From Triticum aestivum (Eukaryota; Streptophyta; Magnoliopsida; Poales; Poaceae), in assembly GCF_018294505.1 (NCBI RefSeq), contig NC_057810.1, positions 209,516,113 through 209,580,112 on the forward strand: 64,000 bases of DNA, written 5' to 3'. How positions within the stretch are numbered: position 1 is the stretch's first letter; each line of letters opens with the position of its first letter. The position numbers were made by a program, and so were the translations under genes. The notes beneath the pieces were generated by a model. It ran no database searches and was not told the origin of the DNA. It saw only the letters and a program-made list of their open reading frames with translations. Below are positions 11,954 to 23,300 of the stretch, in pieces.

Positions 11954-13030
11954 ATGGCTTCCTCGCGCTCGAGCGCTCTTTGGGGTGGGCGGATGACGGA
12001 CCACAAGGGATGTCAGCCATTGCTGCCGACTGGCTGGCCGGCAGGCAGCCGGAGGACGCTGAAGTCCCAATGGAGAACATGGTAGTCGCTGATCCGGTGC
12101 TAACCCCCTCCTCCGTGCCATCCTCGCCGATGCATTACACCATGACCATCTGCTAGGCCTGTGCCCAATACATGGACATGGTGAGGCAGAAGCGTGAGGA
12201 GCTGTTCCGGGAGGCGCAGGCCGCCGCCGCCTACAACCACCATCTCCTCCAGGAGCACATGTAGGCGGAGGAGCAGATCGCCGCGGAGCGGGCGGAGCAG
12301 GAGACGCTGCTCGACTCATATCGCTCCGCCCGCAAGGGCCGCCTCGAGCGCTGCCGGTACCGCATGCGGGTGGTGAAGGGTGTGGCCGCCTACAAAGAGG
12401 GTGATGAAGCGGGCGAGGCGCTGTTTTGCAAGACCGAGGATGGGGCAGAGGACAATGCCAGCTCCGATGAGTCCCCGCTCCGCTGGCATCGACGAGGCCC
12501 TGCTCCACCGAGGCCCCATAGCACCAACAACGAGACAGAGGACACCGCCGGCTCCATCGACGCCCTGCCCCGCCAACAATGATGCAGAGGACATCGCCAG
12601 CTAAGTAGAGGCCCCACCCTACCGGGAATGAGCGGCAGGATTTCCCCCAAGCTGCCGAGGCGCCGCCCCGCCGGCAACGAGACAGAGGACATCGCCGGCG
12701 CCGCCCCACCGGGAGCGAGACAGAGGACATCGCCGGCTCCGCCTCGCTGACAACGAGATAGAGGACATCACCGGCTCCGCCGAGGCCCCGCCCCGCCAGC
12801 ACCGAGGCGGAGGCCCTACTCCGCCGAGGCCTCGCCTCGCCGACAACAAGGCAGAGGACATCGCTGGCTCAGCCGAGGCCCCACCCTAATGGCAATGAGG
12901 GGGAGGATTTCCCCCGCTCCGCCTTCGCTGCCGCCCCGCCGACAACGAGATAGAGGACATCGCCGGCTCCATCGAGGCCCCGCCCCGCTGCCAACTAGGC
13001 CGCACCACACAGAAAACAAGGAAGAATAGA
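11954..13030 (+). pseudogene. GC-rich pseudogene, unknown charged protein
   Basis: The ATG sits in a strong ACCATGG context, but its own frame closes within about 45 codons. A second frame, entered near 12016, then reads a charged helical segment (MVRQKREELFREAQAAAAY at about 12180-12236, then an AEEQIAAERAEQE stretch). It is interrupted by a TAG near 12154 and another near 12262. After about 12470 the sequence degenerates into repeats encoding acidic and Ala/Pro-rich peptides. At least one frameshift and two nonsense codons make this a pseudogene. The 3' tail after 13300 resembles the tail of the pseudogene at 32825, so both may be relics of one family. Function not recognised. Confidence 0.5.
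12500..13000. repeat. GC-rich degenerate tandem repeat, ~45-bp unit
   Basis: The core ACAGAGGACATCGCCGGCTCC recurs with variation at least eight times, separated by GAGGCCCCGCCCCGCC-like spacers. It lies inside the decayed coding region and encodes a repetitive acidic/Pro-Ala peptide in one frame. Open frames on the minus strand here are shadows of the repeat. Confidence 0.75.
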
Positions 13031-13170
13031 ACACGGTAGGTCGCCATAGCTCGGGTCCAAGTAAGGCTACCGCTGCTACCCTCCGGTTGAAGCCAATCTA
13101 GACGGGTTGACCATTGACGACCGATTAGCTTCTTGGCAGCGACGTGGAGTCGGAGAGCTATGTTGGAGAA

Positions 13171-13291
13171 GGACACTGCTTCTACTTAACTGCTAGTGCA
13201 GTTGGCTGACTAACATGTGGGCCCAACAGGCATCTGGGCCACATGTCAGTCACCCAACTGCACCTGTAGTTAAGTCAGTGAAGCTTAGTCC
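13171..13291. mobile_element. Mutator-type MITE, 121 bp
   Basis: The element is an almost complete inverted repeat: the left arm reads GGACACTGCTTCTACTTAAC, and the reverse complement of the right arm starts GGACTAAGCTTCACTGAC and continues into TTAACT. It is flanked by a perfect 9-bp direct repeat, GTTGGAGAA, at 13162-13170 and 13292-13300. A 9-bp target duplication is diagnostic of Mutator-like elements. It has no coding capacity. Confidence 0.85.
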
Positions 13292-13379
13292 GTTGGAGAA
13301 GAAGCTTATGTTTCGCTCAGCCAGACACAGGTGGGTAGCTTCGGTTAATTAATTATACCTCCAGCGCACCCCTTTTTAG

Positions 13380-13500
13380 TTGAAGAATGTATGGAATGTA
13401 ATGAAATCCAGCATGTTTATATGAAATTTGACCGTGTATGAATGAATTTAGTTTGATTAGTTCGGATTCTTGTATCACTCGCATTGGATGAACATGCAAA
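13380..13500 (+). other. 3'-tail sequence shared with the 33.4-kb pseudogene
   Basis: AATGTAATGAAATCCAGCAT followed by GTTTATATGAAA matches 33420-33460 almost exactly (AATGTAATGAAATCCATCAT followed by GTTTGTATGAAA). Both stand just downstream of GC-rich pseudogenes, so they look like related 3' untranslated regions. Confidence 0.55.
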
Positions 13501-13560
13501 ACAATACGTACTAGCATTATTCCCATGGTGATCATCTCGGTTGCAGCAGTTTCACATGTA

Positions 13561-13685
13561 CTCCCTCTGGTCCTTTTTAGTCTGCATACAAGTTTTCTCT
13601 GCAATCAAAGTATCTCTACTTTGACCAATCTTATAGAAAAAGTATGAACTTTCACAATGTGCAAAGTAAAAAGGAACATAGGGAG
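13561..13685. mobile_element. Stowaway MITE, 125 bp
   Basis: It starts CTCCCTCTGGTCC and ends GGAACATAGGGAG, with TA on both sides (13559-13560 and 13686-13687). Length, ends and TA duplication fit Stowaway (Tc1/mariner-derived). Confidence 0.9.
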
Positions 13686-14103
13686 TACAAAGAGTTTGAG
13701 CAGCTTTTTAGCGTTCCTGTACATTACAATCAAACACGCATGCCTGGCAATTCATAGAGAACATTCAAAACAATCGATGATTATGCATCTCAGCGATTCA
13801 CATTTTAGAGCCAATATTTACTTCACAACTAAAGAATAAAGAAAAATCGATCGATGCTGCTGACAGCAAAGGGCATCCCATTCGAAAATATCAAACACAT
13901 GTCTTCTTGCTATCATCAATGAGCAAAATTTGACAAGGTTGTCCCAATCCAAAATATCAGATGCCTACGATTGTGGAATGGCCAGGGTTTGCCATCAGTT
14001 CGAACATTGACATGGCACCCTGTGCTAAATAAACCAGCTATTCTTTTGTGCAGTTCCACCAAAATCAACCAAATTCGCTCGTAGCTTGTATAATTTCGCC
14101 CTT

Positions 14104-15660
14104 ATATGTTGCAACACCTTGAACTTATCGGCACCTCCTTTCTTGTGGTGGGAATGAATGATTCAATGTATTCATGAACATTTTGTGTAGTTCCCATTGA
14201 AATCAAGCTGAGCACCCATGTTTGCACAAATACAAAAAAAGTGATTAGTATAAAGCAAACAGTACTATGAATTGACAGTTTAAACATGCACCTACATGGT
14301 CCATGTAGAGCACACTTTAAAAAAAATGGAACTCACCGGAAAGAATCCTAGAACAACATTGTACTTGCGCATCACAACAACAAAATGGAGATCTGTTAGT
14401 CCTTCTGAGTTGAAGTTAGTTTGGTCTTGTGGGGGAGTAATGTAACCATCCTTCAACTGCTCCTTCTGATGAGTAGATAGACAGGGATTCTTCATCCTGG
14501 CGTAATCGGAACTAGTCACTTCACATACTCCATATTCTTCTTCATAGGAGGATGATCCTATTGTGCAAAGACAAGAGGACAACTAAATGCTAGCATCCCA
14601 GTTTTCTCGAAAAAAGGAAATGAAATATTTAAAACATCACAGATGAAGCACTTCTCAAGGACAATACCACTTTCTCATGACAGTATCTAAACAGTAGCAC
14701 AACACCAATAGAGATGACAAAGCTCAATCATATGGATGAAATCCGTGGGCGAGTACCAACCTTTGTCAGGAGGCTTATTGTGTAGAGCATATAGATCAAG
14801 CACTTCTCTAGAACCATCTGTTGCTATCTACTGTGGTTGCCATGCTTACTATATACTCCTCGATTAGTTTAATGTTTCCAACATCTTCTTGTGTAGTTCC
14901 ACTAAAATATATGGTATCTTCAAAGAAGATCCCTGTTTACACAAGTAGAGATAATTACATATTACATTAAGAGTGGCATCAAATCAGTGGCGAAACAATT
15001 GCTTGTTCCAGCCATAGCAATAAATTAAGATGCAAAACTATATCATTACTTGTGTCATCACAGTTTCAGTGCTTCATTACAGCACCGGGAGTTGATTTTT
15101 GTTTTTCTTCCGCTTGTTCTTCCCCGTCATCACTTGGTTCAATAACAGACAAGCTTCGCCTTCAATGTAAAATTTGGCATGTCAATTAGGGAGCACAAGT
15201 ATAACACTAAACAACAACATTACTTTTTTGATGAAATTGGCAAAATACAGGCCAACAGTTGTGAAATATCCTTATCTTACCTCAATGGGATATTGTGGTG
15301 CACATACAGATTGGAAGTTTTGTCTCCATTTGTGCAGTTCACTAAAATCAAGCAACATTACCGTACAAGTAGCACAACATATGAAAGTACACTGCACAAT
15401 CATGTGAAAGAAGGCTAGTACTGACCTCTCATGACACAGAATTCAAACAACTCATAAGAAGAAGATCTGAACCAAATTTGCCAACACGGATAGGAAGTAA
15501 GATCTCCTCTTGTGCAGTTACACTAAGATCAAGGAATCAAGCAACATTGTTGGTGTGACATTTTGGTTGAACTGCACAAAACACTCTTAAAAAAAGTGTT
15601 TTGTGCAGTGAAACAAAAGGTCACAATAGCAACGAGGTGAATTAGATAACCCTGTTTACA
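14104..15660 (-). pseudogene. Downstream exons of a G/L-family gene, decayed
   Basis: Several minus-strand segments share a core encoding LDF followed by S/N/G-rich residues and HK or QN (near 15350, 15520, 14910, 14205 and 14060). The segment at 15345-15270 reads LDFSELHKWRQNFQSV and ends in a plausible GT donor. The last segment (about 14215-14104) ends in a TAA; its acceptor appears lost when compared with the paralogous exon at 62397, where a clean CACAG acceptor exists. Order and sequence match 41690-42640 on the opposite strand. The 5' part of this gene copy appears to lie at 60945-60459, beyond the giant CACTA insertion. Confidence 0.45.
14337..14557 (-). CDS. Exon resembling the linker region of REM/B3-domain proteins
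   Basis: A clean minus-strand exon: acceptor TTTGCACAATAG before 14557, an open frame of about 73 codons, donor GTGAGT after 14337. It encodes SSSYEEEYGVCEVTSSDYAR, a segment with CLSTHQKEQLKDGYIT, and a C-terminal HFVVVMRKYNVVLGFFP. An acidic serine stretch, then an L-T/S-x-x-Q-K motif, then FVVVM-K-NV resembles the spacer between B3 domains of plant REM proteins such as the Os03g0619600 type. That is recognition by eye and no B3 fold itself is visible. It lies within the G/L gene copy, so it may be a middle exon of that family or a fused fragment. Confidence 0.4.
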
Positions 15661-15887
15661 CAGAGGTGCAAAGGAAACAACTAGTGGTCAATAACAGTGG
15701 ATGACACAGAAGCCAACAAAAAGAAGCATCTAACTTATCTAAATGGGAAAGAAAGCAAGACAGTAGCATTTCTCAAATGGTGGCATTGATTAATATTAAC
15801 AGAGAGATTATATTAACAATAAAATTCATTAAACATGTAATTTGCTTTTAACTCTGGCATTGCATCAATTTTCCAGCGGCATTATTA

Positions 15888-16201
15888 GAGGGTGTTTGTT
15901 TACAGGGACATTTTTGTGTAGGGACTAAAAAACTCCGTGTCAGTCCCATCTAAACCAAACAGGAAGGACTTTTAGGGACTAAAAGTGGGCATTTGGGACT
16001 AAAGAAAGAAGACCCCAAGGGAGAGTCTTTTTGGGACTTTTTTGCAACAGTTGCCCCTGCCCTGCATTGCACCTTGTCTCTATTAGTTCATTACTAGGGG
16101 GTAACATGGTCTTTTAGCATGTCATTTAATAACCTCTAGTCCATGTTTAGTCCCTGGAACCAAGCAGGTAGGGACTAGGGAGTTTTTTAACAAACAGGGC
16201 C
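15888..16201. mobile_element. Tourist-like (PIF/Harbinger) MITE, 314 bp
   Basis: Flanked by TTA at 15885-15887 and 16202-16204. Left end GAGGGTGTTTGTTTACAGGG; the right end in reverse complement reads GGCCCTGTTTGTT. Both sub-ends hold GGGACTAAAA-like repeats. The TTA duplication and ends fit Tourist. It is absent from the paralogous segment near 41600, which supports it as an insertion. Confidence 0.75.
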
Positions 16202-16520
16202 TTAGATTAACAACAGCTAAAGAGTTGCACGGGACAGTGGACGCACCAGCACGATGTGAATTTACCGATGTATGAAGGGGTGATGCACAGTATGTTGCAA
16301 CAAAGAACAAATAACCAAGGAGCATATTTGTGTTGGTCCCAATTTTGTTATCTTTAGACACCTTTCCCTATGTGAGCACAACAAATCTAGTCCTGCTCAA
16401 ACTCTACAGCCTTGTCCCCCAAAACAAAAATTCAGTTCGTTACAGATGTGCGTACTGCGTTTGTCATTGTTTTCCATTTTCGACCAACATAGGTGCTGGA
16501 TAGCCAGTCTGTAGTAGTAC

Positions 16521-16680
16521 TTTCTCCCCTTCCTTTGCTCTTTGAACCACGTCCTAGATTCATGATATACAACTTTCCCCACTACTTTCCCCCATTCCTT
16601 TCCTCTTTGAACCACGTCTTAGATTCATGCTATACAACTTTCCCCACTACTTTCCTGTTTGATCCAACACCTAGATTCGA
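16521..16680. repeat. 65-bp tandem repeat, 2.5 copies (block T)
   Basis: Units start at 16521, 16586 and 16651, each with CTCTTTGAACCACGTC, then TAGATTCATG and ACAACTTTCCCCACTAC. An inverted, less regular version lies at about 41210-41330. It sits just left of the CACTA terminus. Confidence 0.9.
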
Positions 16681-17214
16681 GTGTAGAAGCAGAAAAAGCC
16701 CACATCACTACAAAAAAAATACACTTCCGTGATGATACGTGTTTGTCACAGTAGGTCACATTTTTTGTCATGCATGTACATCCATGATGATTTTATGACA
16801 GAATCAAGATAGTCATACCAATGTTGTCGTAGAAGTGTTCCATGACATTACCAAAATTATCATCACGGAAGTGTCCACTTCGATGACGATAAATCGCGCA
16901 TCATAGAAGTGCTTTCGTCAAGGGTGACCGACACGTGGCATCCATCATAACGGGACGCTGTTAACCGCCGTTAACCTATCGGGTCCGGTTTTTGGATCCG
17001 ATAACCCGCTAACAGCCACGACCAATGTTGATTTTCCACGTGTAAAATTCTCATTGGCTGACGGATCCACGCGCCAGCTCCGCATTGGCATAGGTGTTAC
17101 TCATCCAACGGTTGAGATGGGCCTATGATATGTTGACATGTGGACCGGCCCAAAACTGGCCCATAAAGTTTAAATGGGCCGACCCAACCGAAGGCCGATA
17201 AGATGTAGCGGACC

Positions 17215-17460
17215 ATAATGGGCCGGCCCAGCTAAAGGCCCACAAGATATTGCAGGCCATAATGGGCCGACCCAGCTAAAGGCCCACAAAATTTAGCAGA
17301 CCATAATGGGCCGGCCCAGCTAAAGGCCCACAAGATTTTACAGACCATAATGGGCCAGCCCAGCTAAAGGCCCACAAGATTTAGCGGACCACAATGGGCC
17401 GACCCAGCTAAAGGCCCAGAAGATTTTGCAGACCATAATGGGCCGGCCCAGCTAAAGGCC
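17215..17460. repeat. 44-bp subterminal repeat rich in TGGGCC, six copies
   Basis: Units begin ATAATGGGCCGGCCCAGC at 17215 and repeat every 44 bp up to about 17460, each followed by TAAAGGCCCACAAGATTT. Irregular GGCCCA/TGGGCC motifs continue to about 18240. In CACTA elements subterminal repeats serve as transposase-binding sites. TGGGCC is also the core of plant site II promoter elements; that similarity is an observation only. Confidence 0.9.
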
Positions 17461-20399
17461 TAACATTCTCTGTCAAATCAGCCCGTCAACGGCCTGTCCT
17501 AAACTTATCATCAACGCGGCCCATGGTCACTTCTGGCCCGTTAACAGTCCGCTAAGTTATTGGGCCGAATTATGGCCCATTGTATTTCCGGTCTGTTAAA
17601 GGTCCTGCTTCATTTGGGCCCATTTACTGGCCATCAAAACTTTCGGCCCATAAACGATCGTGAAGGATTTGGGTCATATTCGACCATGTCTGACATTTGG
17701 CCTGTTAGAGGCCCACTATAGATTTGGGCCACTTTCAGCCTGTTGTCATTTTTGGCCTGTTAACTCCGGACGAAAACCATGGGCCATATGTGGCCCAACG
17801 TCATATCGGGCCCATTAACGACCCATGTAAAAATGATGATAATCTAGCCTGACTGAAGTTCTGGCCTGTTAAAGGCCCGTGTATTAGGTTGGCACATTAA
17901 CGGTCCGTCCGAATTTCGGCCTTTCAAAGATCTGCATCGTAAATAGGCCACCATTTCGGCCTGCTAAGACCAGTGGGTTATTTGGCACAATCAGGGCCCA
18001 ATCTCACTTTCGGTCTATTAAAGGCCCATGTTTTTTATGGGCTCGAGATATTTACACCTGTAAACGGCCTATTTTTACTGAGGGCCCAAATTATGTTTAG
18101 GCCTGTTAAAGGCCCACTATGGGCACAGGCCTACCAGAAAAATATGAAGATTATGCTGATTTAGGCCCAGATATTTTTAGTCGGCTACATGCCAATTTCG
18201 GCCCATAATCATTTTTAGCCCAATTGGAATGGGCCCGACGAATGTTGGCATGTTGGGATCCTACGAAGCTTTCGACCGAATACATTACTAAGATAAACCT
18301 ACACTATACAAAAATAGCATCGTAATTACTGCAGCCTGTGGCAGCATCATAAATGCTGTATCACAACAAAATAAATTCCAACCGTACAACAAAAGGCCTG
18401 TTGGCATGAAGTTTACAGTCCTTCCAGATAAAAGCACCATCAGATGTATAGAAGCACATATCATTTGGCCTGAGTGCTAATGTTTTAGGCTGTAGAATCT
18501 AATGGAGCAGCATGATCTTCAGCTTTTTCCGCCATTGCTCTTGAACAACGAAGCGAATGTCTGATAGTCTGGTTTCAAAACCATTCATATCTTGACGACA
18601 TTTGTCAACCACTATTCTTGTTTCCGGAACGACGTCCATTAGGGATTGGACTTGTGTCTGGAGCACAGATATATCACTCTATCTAGCAGGAAGATTTTGT
18701 TCAGTAGGCGATTTGGACGAGGTTACCTTGACAACCAACCCAGAATTACGTAGGAATGTGCTTTTTGCACTGTTAGTGGAGAGATACTGACGCACTGCAA
18801 CAAGAGGTGACATTGTGCCTGTGGTAGCCTCGTCACCTTCAAGTGGAGAGATAGCTTCCTGAAAGTTTGAACTTGCAGATTAGTGTACCAGATAAGTTAC
18901 TAATGAGACAAAAACAAACAAAGTAGGTTAAACATTTATACATAACTTATTTTGGTGAACTACTGTAATACATTAGCATGTATTGTAGTACCAACTACAC
19001 AATAAAATCACTTTTGGAACATATGTCCATGTAGCATGCCTACTGTATTGTCTATTTCCTCACATTCGTTGACATCTAAGGATAAAGAGACATGGTTTAA
19101 AGTAGGATGAACATAGTATGACATCATTCATATCATGGGCAAACAGATATAAAACAAACATGCCATGTAAGGTGAAATGTTATGTTAAGACAACTGTGTA
19201 TAAAAGTGAACAGAGTAACTGACATTGGCTGCAAACCAAGTAGTTAAATGAACACATCACAATACCAATCAGTTCAAAGGCAGGAGGAGTAAGTACTTAC
19301 AACAACGGCTTGAACTGGTGTGCTCATGCCCTTCATCTTGCTGGTGTGGCAATCCTTGAAGATTTGCACTGCATTCGGTTCAGGTTCTTTTTGGTCCCCA
19401 CGGGCTTTCCTCTGTATTTGGAACAAGTCAATATAGATACGATAATATGGCACAAAAGAAGAAGAAGGAAGTAGCAGCTATTTACAAGAGCCTTGTAGTG
19501 TGCAATATAGCTACAAGATCCTGTTATCTGTTGGAATTTCACTTTAGAACGGTTGGTTTTGTTCTTCAAACAGTGAGCCTAGAAGAAGATACACTTGTAA
19601 GGCACATACATAAATACAAGTTCAATATGTGGTCTAATCAAATATATATAGCCTACCTGATACTTTGGATCAGACCCGTGTTTAACGAGGGATGTCCAGT
19701 CTTCATCTGTAATATATTCCACTGGAGATGTTTGGGAGATTTCATTGTTAGCCTTGCCTTCAAAGTAAGATTTTCTAAGGTGGTACCGATACTGTCGCAG
19801 AGCAGACTGAAAAACATGAGTGCATGCTTGTTTAGTTGCATCATCTTTCGGATCCAACTTGAACCTCATCTGTTGAAAAAAGAATGTGAGTCTTATTAGG
19901 AGGAAGCTAGAAAGTATGGGACAGAGCAAGACAATATTACTAATTGCGATGAATAACATTACTTACAAATAAATGGTCAAGGAAGGTGTTAAACTGGGTA
20001 CTGTCTTTCTCATTCCTGTACTAGATCCACGTTGGGAGGATACGTGCATGACACCTAACGGCAACGGCTGCCTCTGATACTAACTTGGCTGACTCTGTAG
20101 CATCACGTGGCCTTTTTAAACCTGCCTCAAAATGGATCTCCATTCTTCCTCCTTTAGATTTTGTTAATCTGTCAAGCATTATACCTAATGTCTGTTTCCG
20201 CTTGCGCCGTGGTGCTAGTTCAACAACGAATATGGAAAGTGTTAGTGTACATCAAACCGTGAGAGTACATATAAAGGAGCATGCAACTGCAACTTGACTC
20301 GGTCAAGTACCGTCTTGATGTTAATGCTCATGAGGTTCATCTGATCTTGCCGAGTCCTGTTGTGTCAACAGTGCTTCAGAAATAGTGTTAGGTGTGAAG

Positions 20400-23300
20400 G
20401 CAGCTTGGGAACTGGCTAGTTCCGGAGCAAACGAACGAGTAACTCGTTGAGATGCTAGTACAGTTGAAGCGGATGCTGCAGCTGGTGGAGCAGGTGATAC
20501 TGTTGTTTGTAGATTTAGCCGGTGGACTTGGACCTTCTACTGCACTATAAGTACCAGCAGAATCTCGACGGCAGATCCTTTTCTGTTTCACCCGACGAGT
20601 AACACCACTCCCTACTATATTATTTTCCTTGCTCTTTTTTGACTTTGCCATGTCAAGCCATACCCACAACACAAAAGAGTAAAATCGCTCTTCAGAACTC
20701 ATTGATGCATGATACAGACAAGCAATACTTTGATGTAAGACAACCGTATGAGGATGCAATATGTAAGAAAAACAGGACGACATGACATATTCACAGCTAT
20801 GATGTGCAAACTAAGCAGAAGGATTTTCAAGAAAATAGAAGTAATGCAAGCTAGACACCATATGAAAGATGCAACCAATATTACTCTGCCAAGTTAAAAG
20901 TGTCTTGTCATAAGTGGCAATTCGAAAAATTAGAAGCAGTACAACATAGAAATCAATGCAAAATGCAACCACTATTAAACTAACATGTTAAAAGCGTCCA
21001 ATCACGAGTGAATGATGCGGGATAGACAACAACAGTACTTTGATGTAAGAACATGGTATGATAGATAGATGAAGTGTATGCTAGACACAGAAAGCCATGT
21101 CATATGCACATGTGTAATGTATAAACTCAGCAGGTGCAATTTAATCAAAATAGAAGAAATACAGGCTAGACAACATATGCAACATGAAACCAATTATCAC
21201 ACTGCCATCTTAGAGCAAGAACCTGTGATCGTGGAGTATGGGAGATGGACTCATCATGTAGACTTGGGACTTCAACTTCATTAGCAGTAGCAGTGGCAAA
21301 TCTAGAGAGTCTCTGTTTGCATCAGTGCGGAGGACCACCAACATCTGCTTACTTACTCTTTTCCTTCCTATTTTCTGATATTGCCTTATGAAGTCGAAAT
21401 CACAAGAAGATGAATAAAATTAGCTCTGCATAACTGGTTGATGCATGATACAGACGAACACTACTTTGATGTAAGGCAAGCGCAATATAGGAGGATGGAA
21501 TATATACAAAAAATACAACATTTCATATTCACACGTATGACAGGAGGATGGAATATGTATGAAAAAATAGTAAGCGGAATGCATTTCAACAAAATTAGAG
21601 GAAATAAAAGCTAGGCACCATATGAACATGCAACCAATATCACTCTATCAAGTAAAAAGTGTCTCGTCGTAAGTGCCATTTCAAGAAATTAGAAGCAATA
21701 CAAGCTAGAAGACAATGCAAGATGCAACCTACATCACAGTCCCAAGTTAAATCTGTCTTATGGTGTAGCGACCAGACCTCAAACAGTCCGATCTCTGTGC
21801 ATCAGTGTCATCCCTGGATCGGTAATGCTGACACGCAATCACACACTTATTACATCGAATGTCTCAAAAGTGAATTTATTACAATAAATATGGCTTAAGG
21901 CCATCTAATAACGATAACAGCGGAAGGCTTGGAAGATATAGCGAGTCCATCAACTCCAATGGCAGCACTGAGTATAAGACCACGACCTAAAGCACCTTAC
22001 TCGTCGTCTGAAAAGTCTGTAACATGAACGTTGCAGCCCGAAACGGGTCAGCACATGGAATATGCTGGCAGTGTAACACATAAAGAGTAATGAACAGAAT
22101 AATGCTATCACTACATGCATTTATGGCTGGTGGAAAGCTCTATGGTTACAGTTTTGCATAAAGCCATTTTTTCCCTACAACAAAGGAATAAATTGTATTT
22201 AACTATCATGGTGGTTGTTAAACATTGAGCAGGTTCCTCCAACTCAATCCCAATTAAGCGTCATCATTATACCCAACAAATTAAATTAAGTAACATGATG
22301 AGATTCACATGATAATCCAGGTACTAGATACTCAAAACGTCCATAACCGGGGACACGACTAACCATGATTAGTTTTTACACTCTGCAGAGGTTTGCGCAC
22401 TTTTCCCCGCAAGACTCGATCTCCTCCGTTGGATTTCTCCCACTACAAGGTGTTTGAGAAACGTATGACCGAGACACAGTCTTTCAGAAGCATGAACTCT
22501 TTACTCTGGGTAGACAGTACCAACCTACATCCCCTACATCTGCTAGTCTACCACTGAAAGAGGTCACACAACATACTCAACTATGCTAGAGCCCATAGTA
22601 GCTTGCGGCTGCACATGGAAGTTTCTAGCATGAATAATCTCATGATCCCTTTGATCCTAGGTGGCGGTCCATAGGAGAATCACACGGTACCCCGGGATTT
22701 CCAAAAATACAGGCAACACTGGGTTCCCCAGGTGCCTCAATCCACCCAGATGTGTATTAAAGTTGCCACCTTAAGTAATCCATTAATTAACAATCTCACA
22801 TATGTCATGGATACACTCACCCAATCCACGTCTACTAGCATAGCATAGCAATATAAGCAAACGTAGAAGTAACTCCCAAAGGTTTGATAAAAAAACAGGT
22901 AATAGGTACTACCTCATCTACTTCCCAAAACCCACATATTAAACAGATCCTAATCATGCAATTGTTTGAGCATTGATCTAATGCAATAAAAATGGATAGT
23001 AAAAGGGTATGATCAAAGTGTTACTTGCCTTGCTGATGATCCGTGAAACCTAGAGACTCGTAGTAGCAAGCGGCGCACTCCGGGTACTCTATCGCAAACA
23101 AACAAGCATACAATAAGCACTCATCTAATGAACAGGTAAAACTCAAATAAGAGATCTAACCAGAAAGTTCAACTTAAGAACTCCGGTTTAGAAAAAGAAT
23201 CAAATCAAACGAAGCAACAAAAGTCAACCGGCGAAAGAAACAAGATTCATTTACTAGTCTGGACCTAAGTCAAATTTTACAGTAGCAAAAACTTGTTTGA

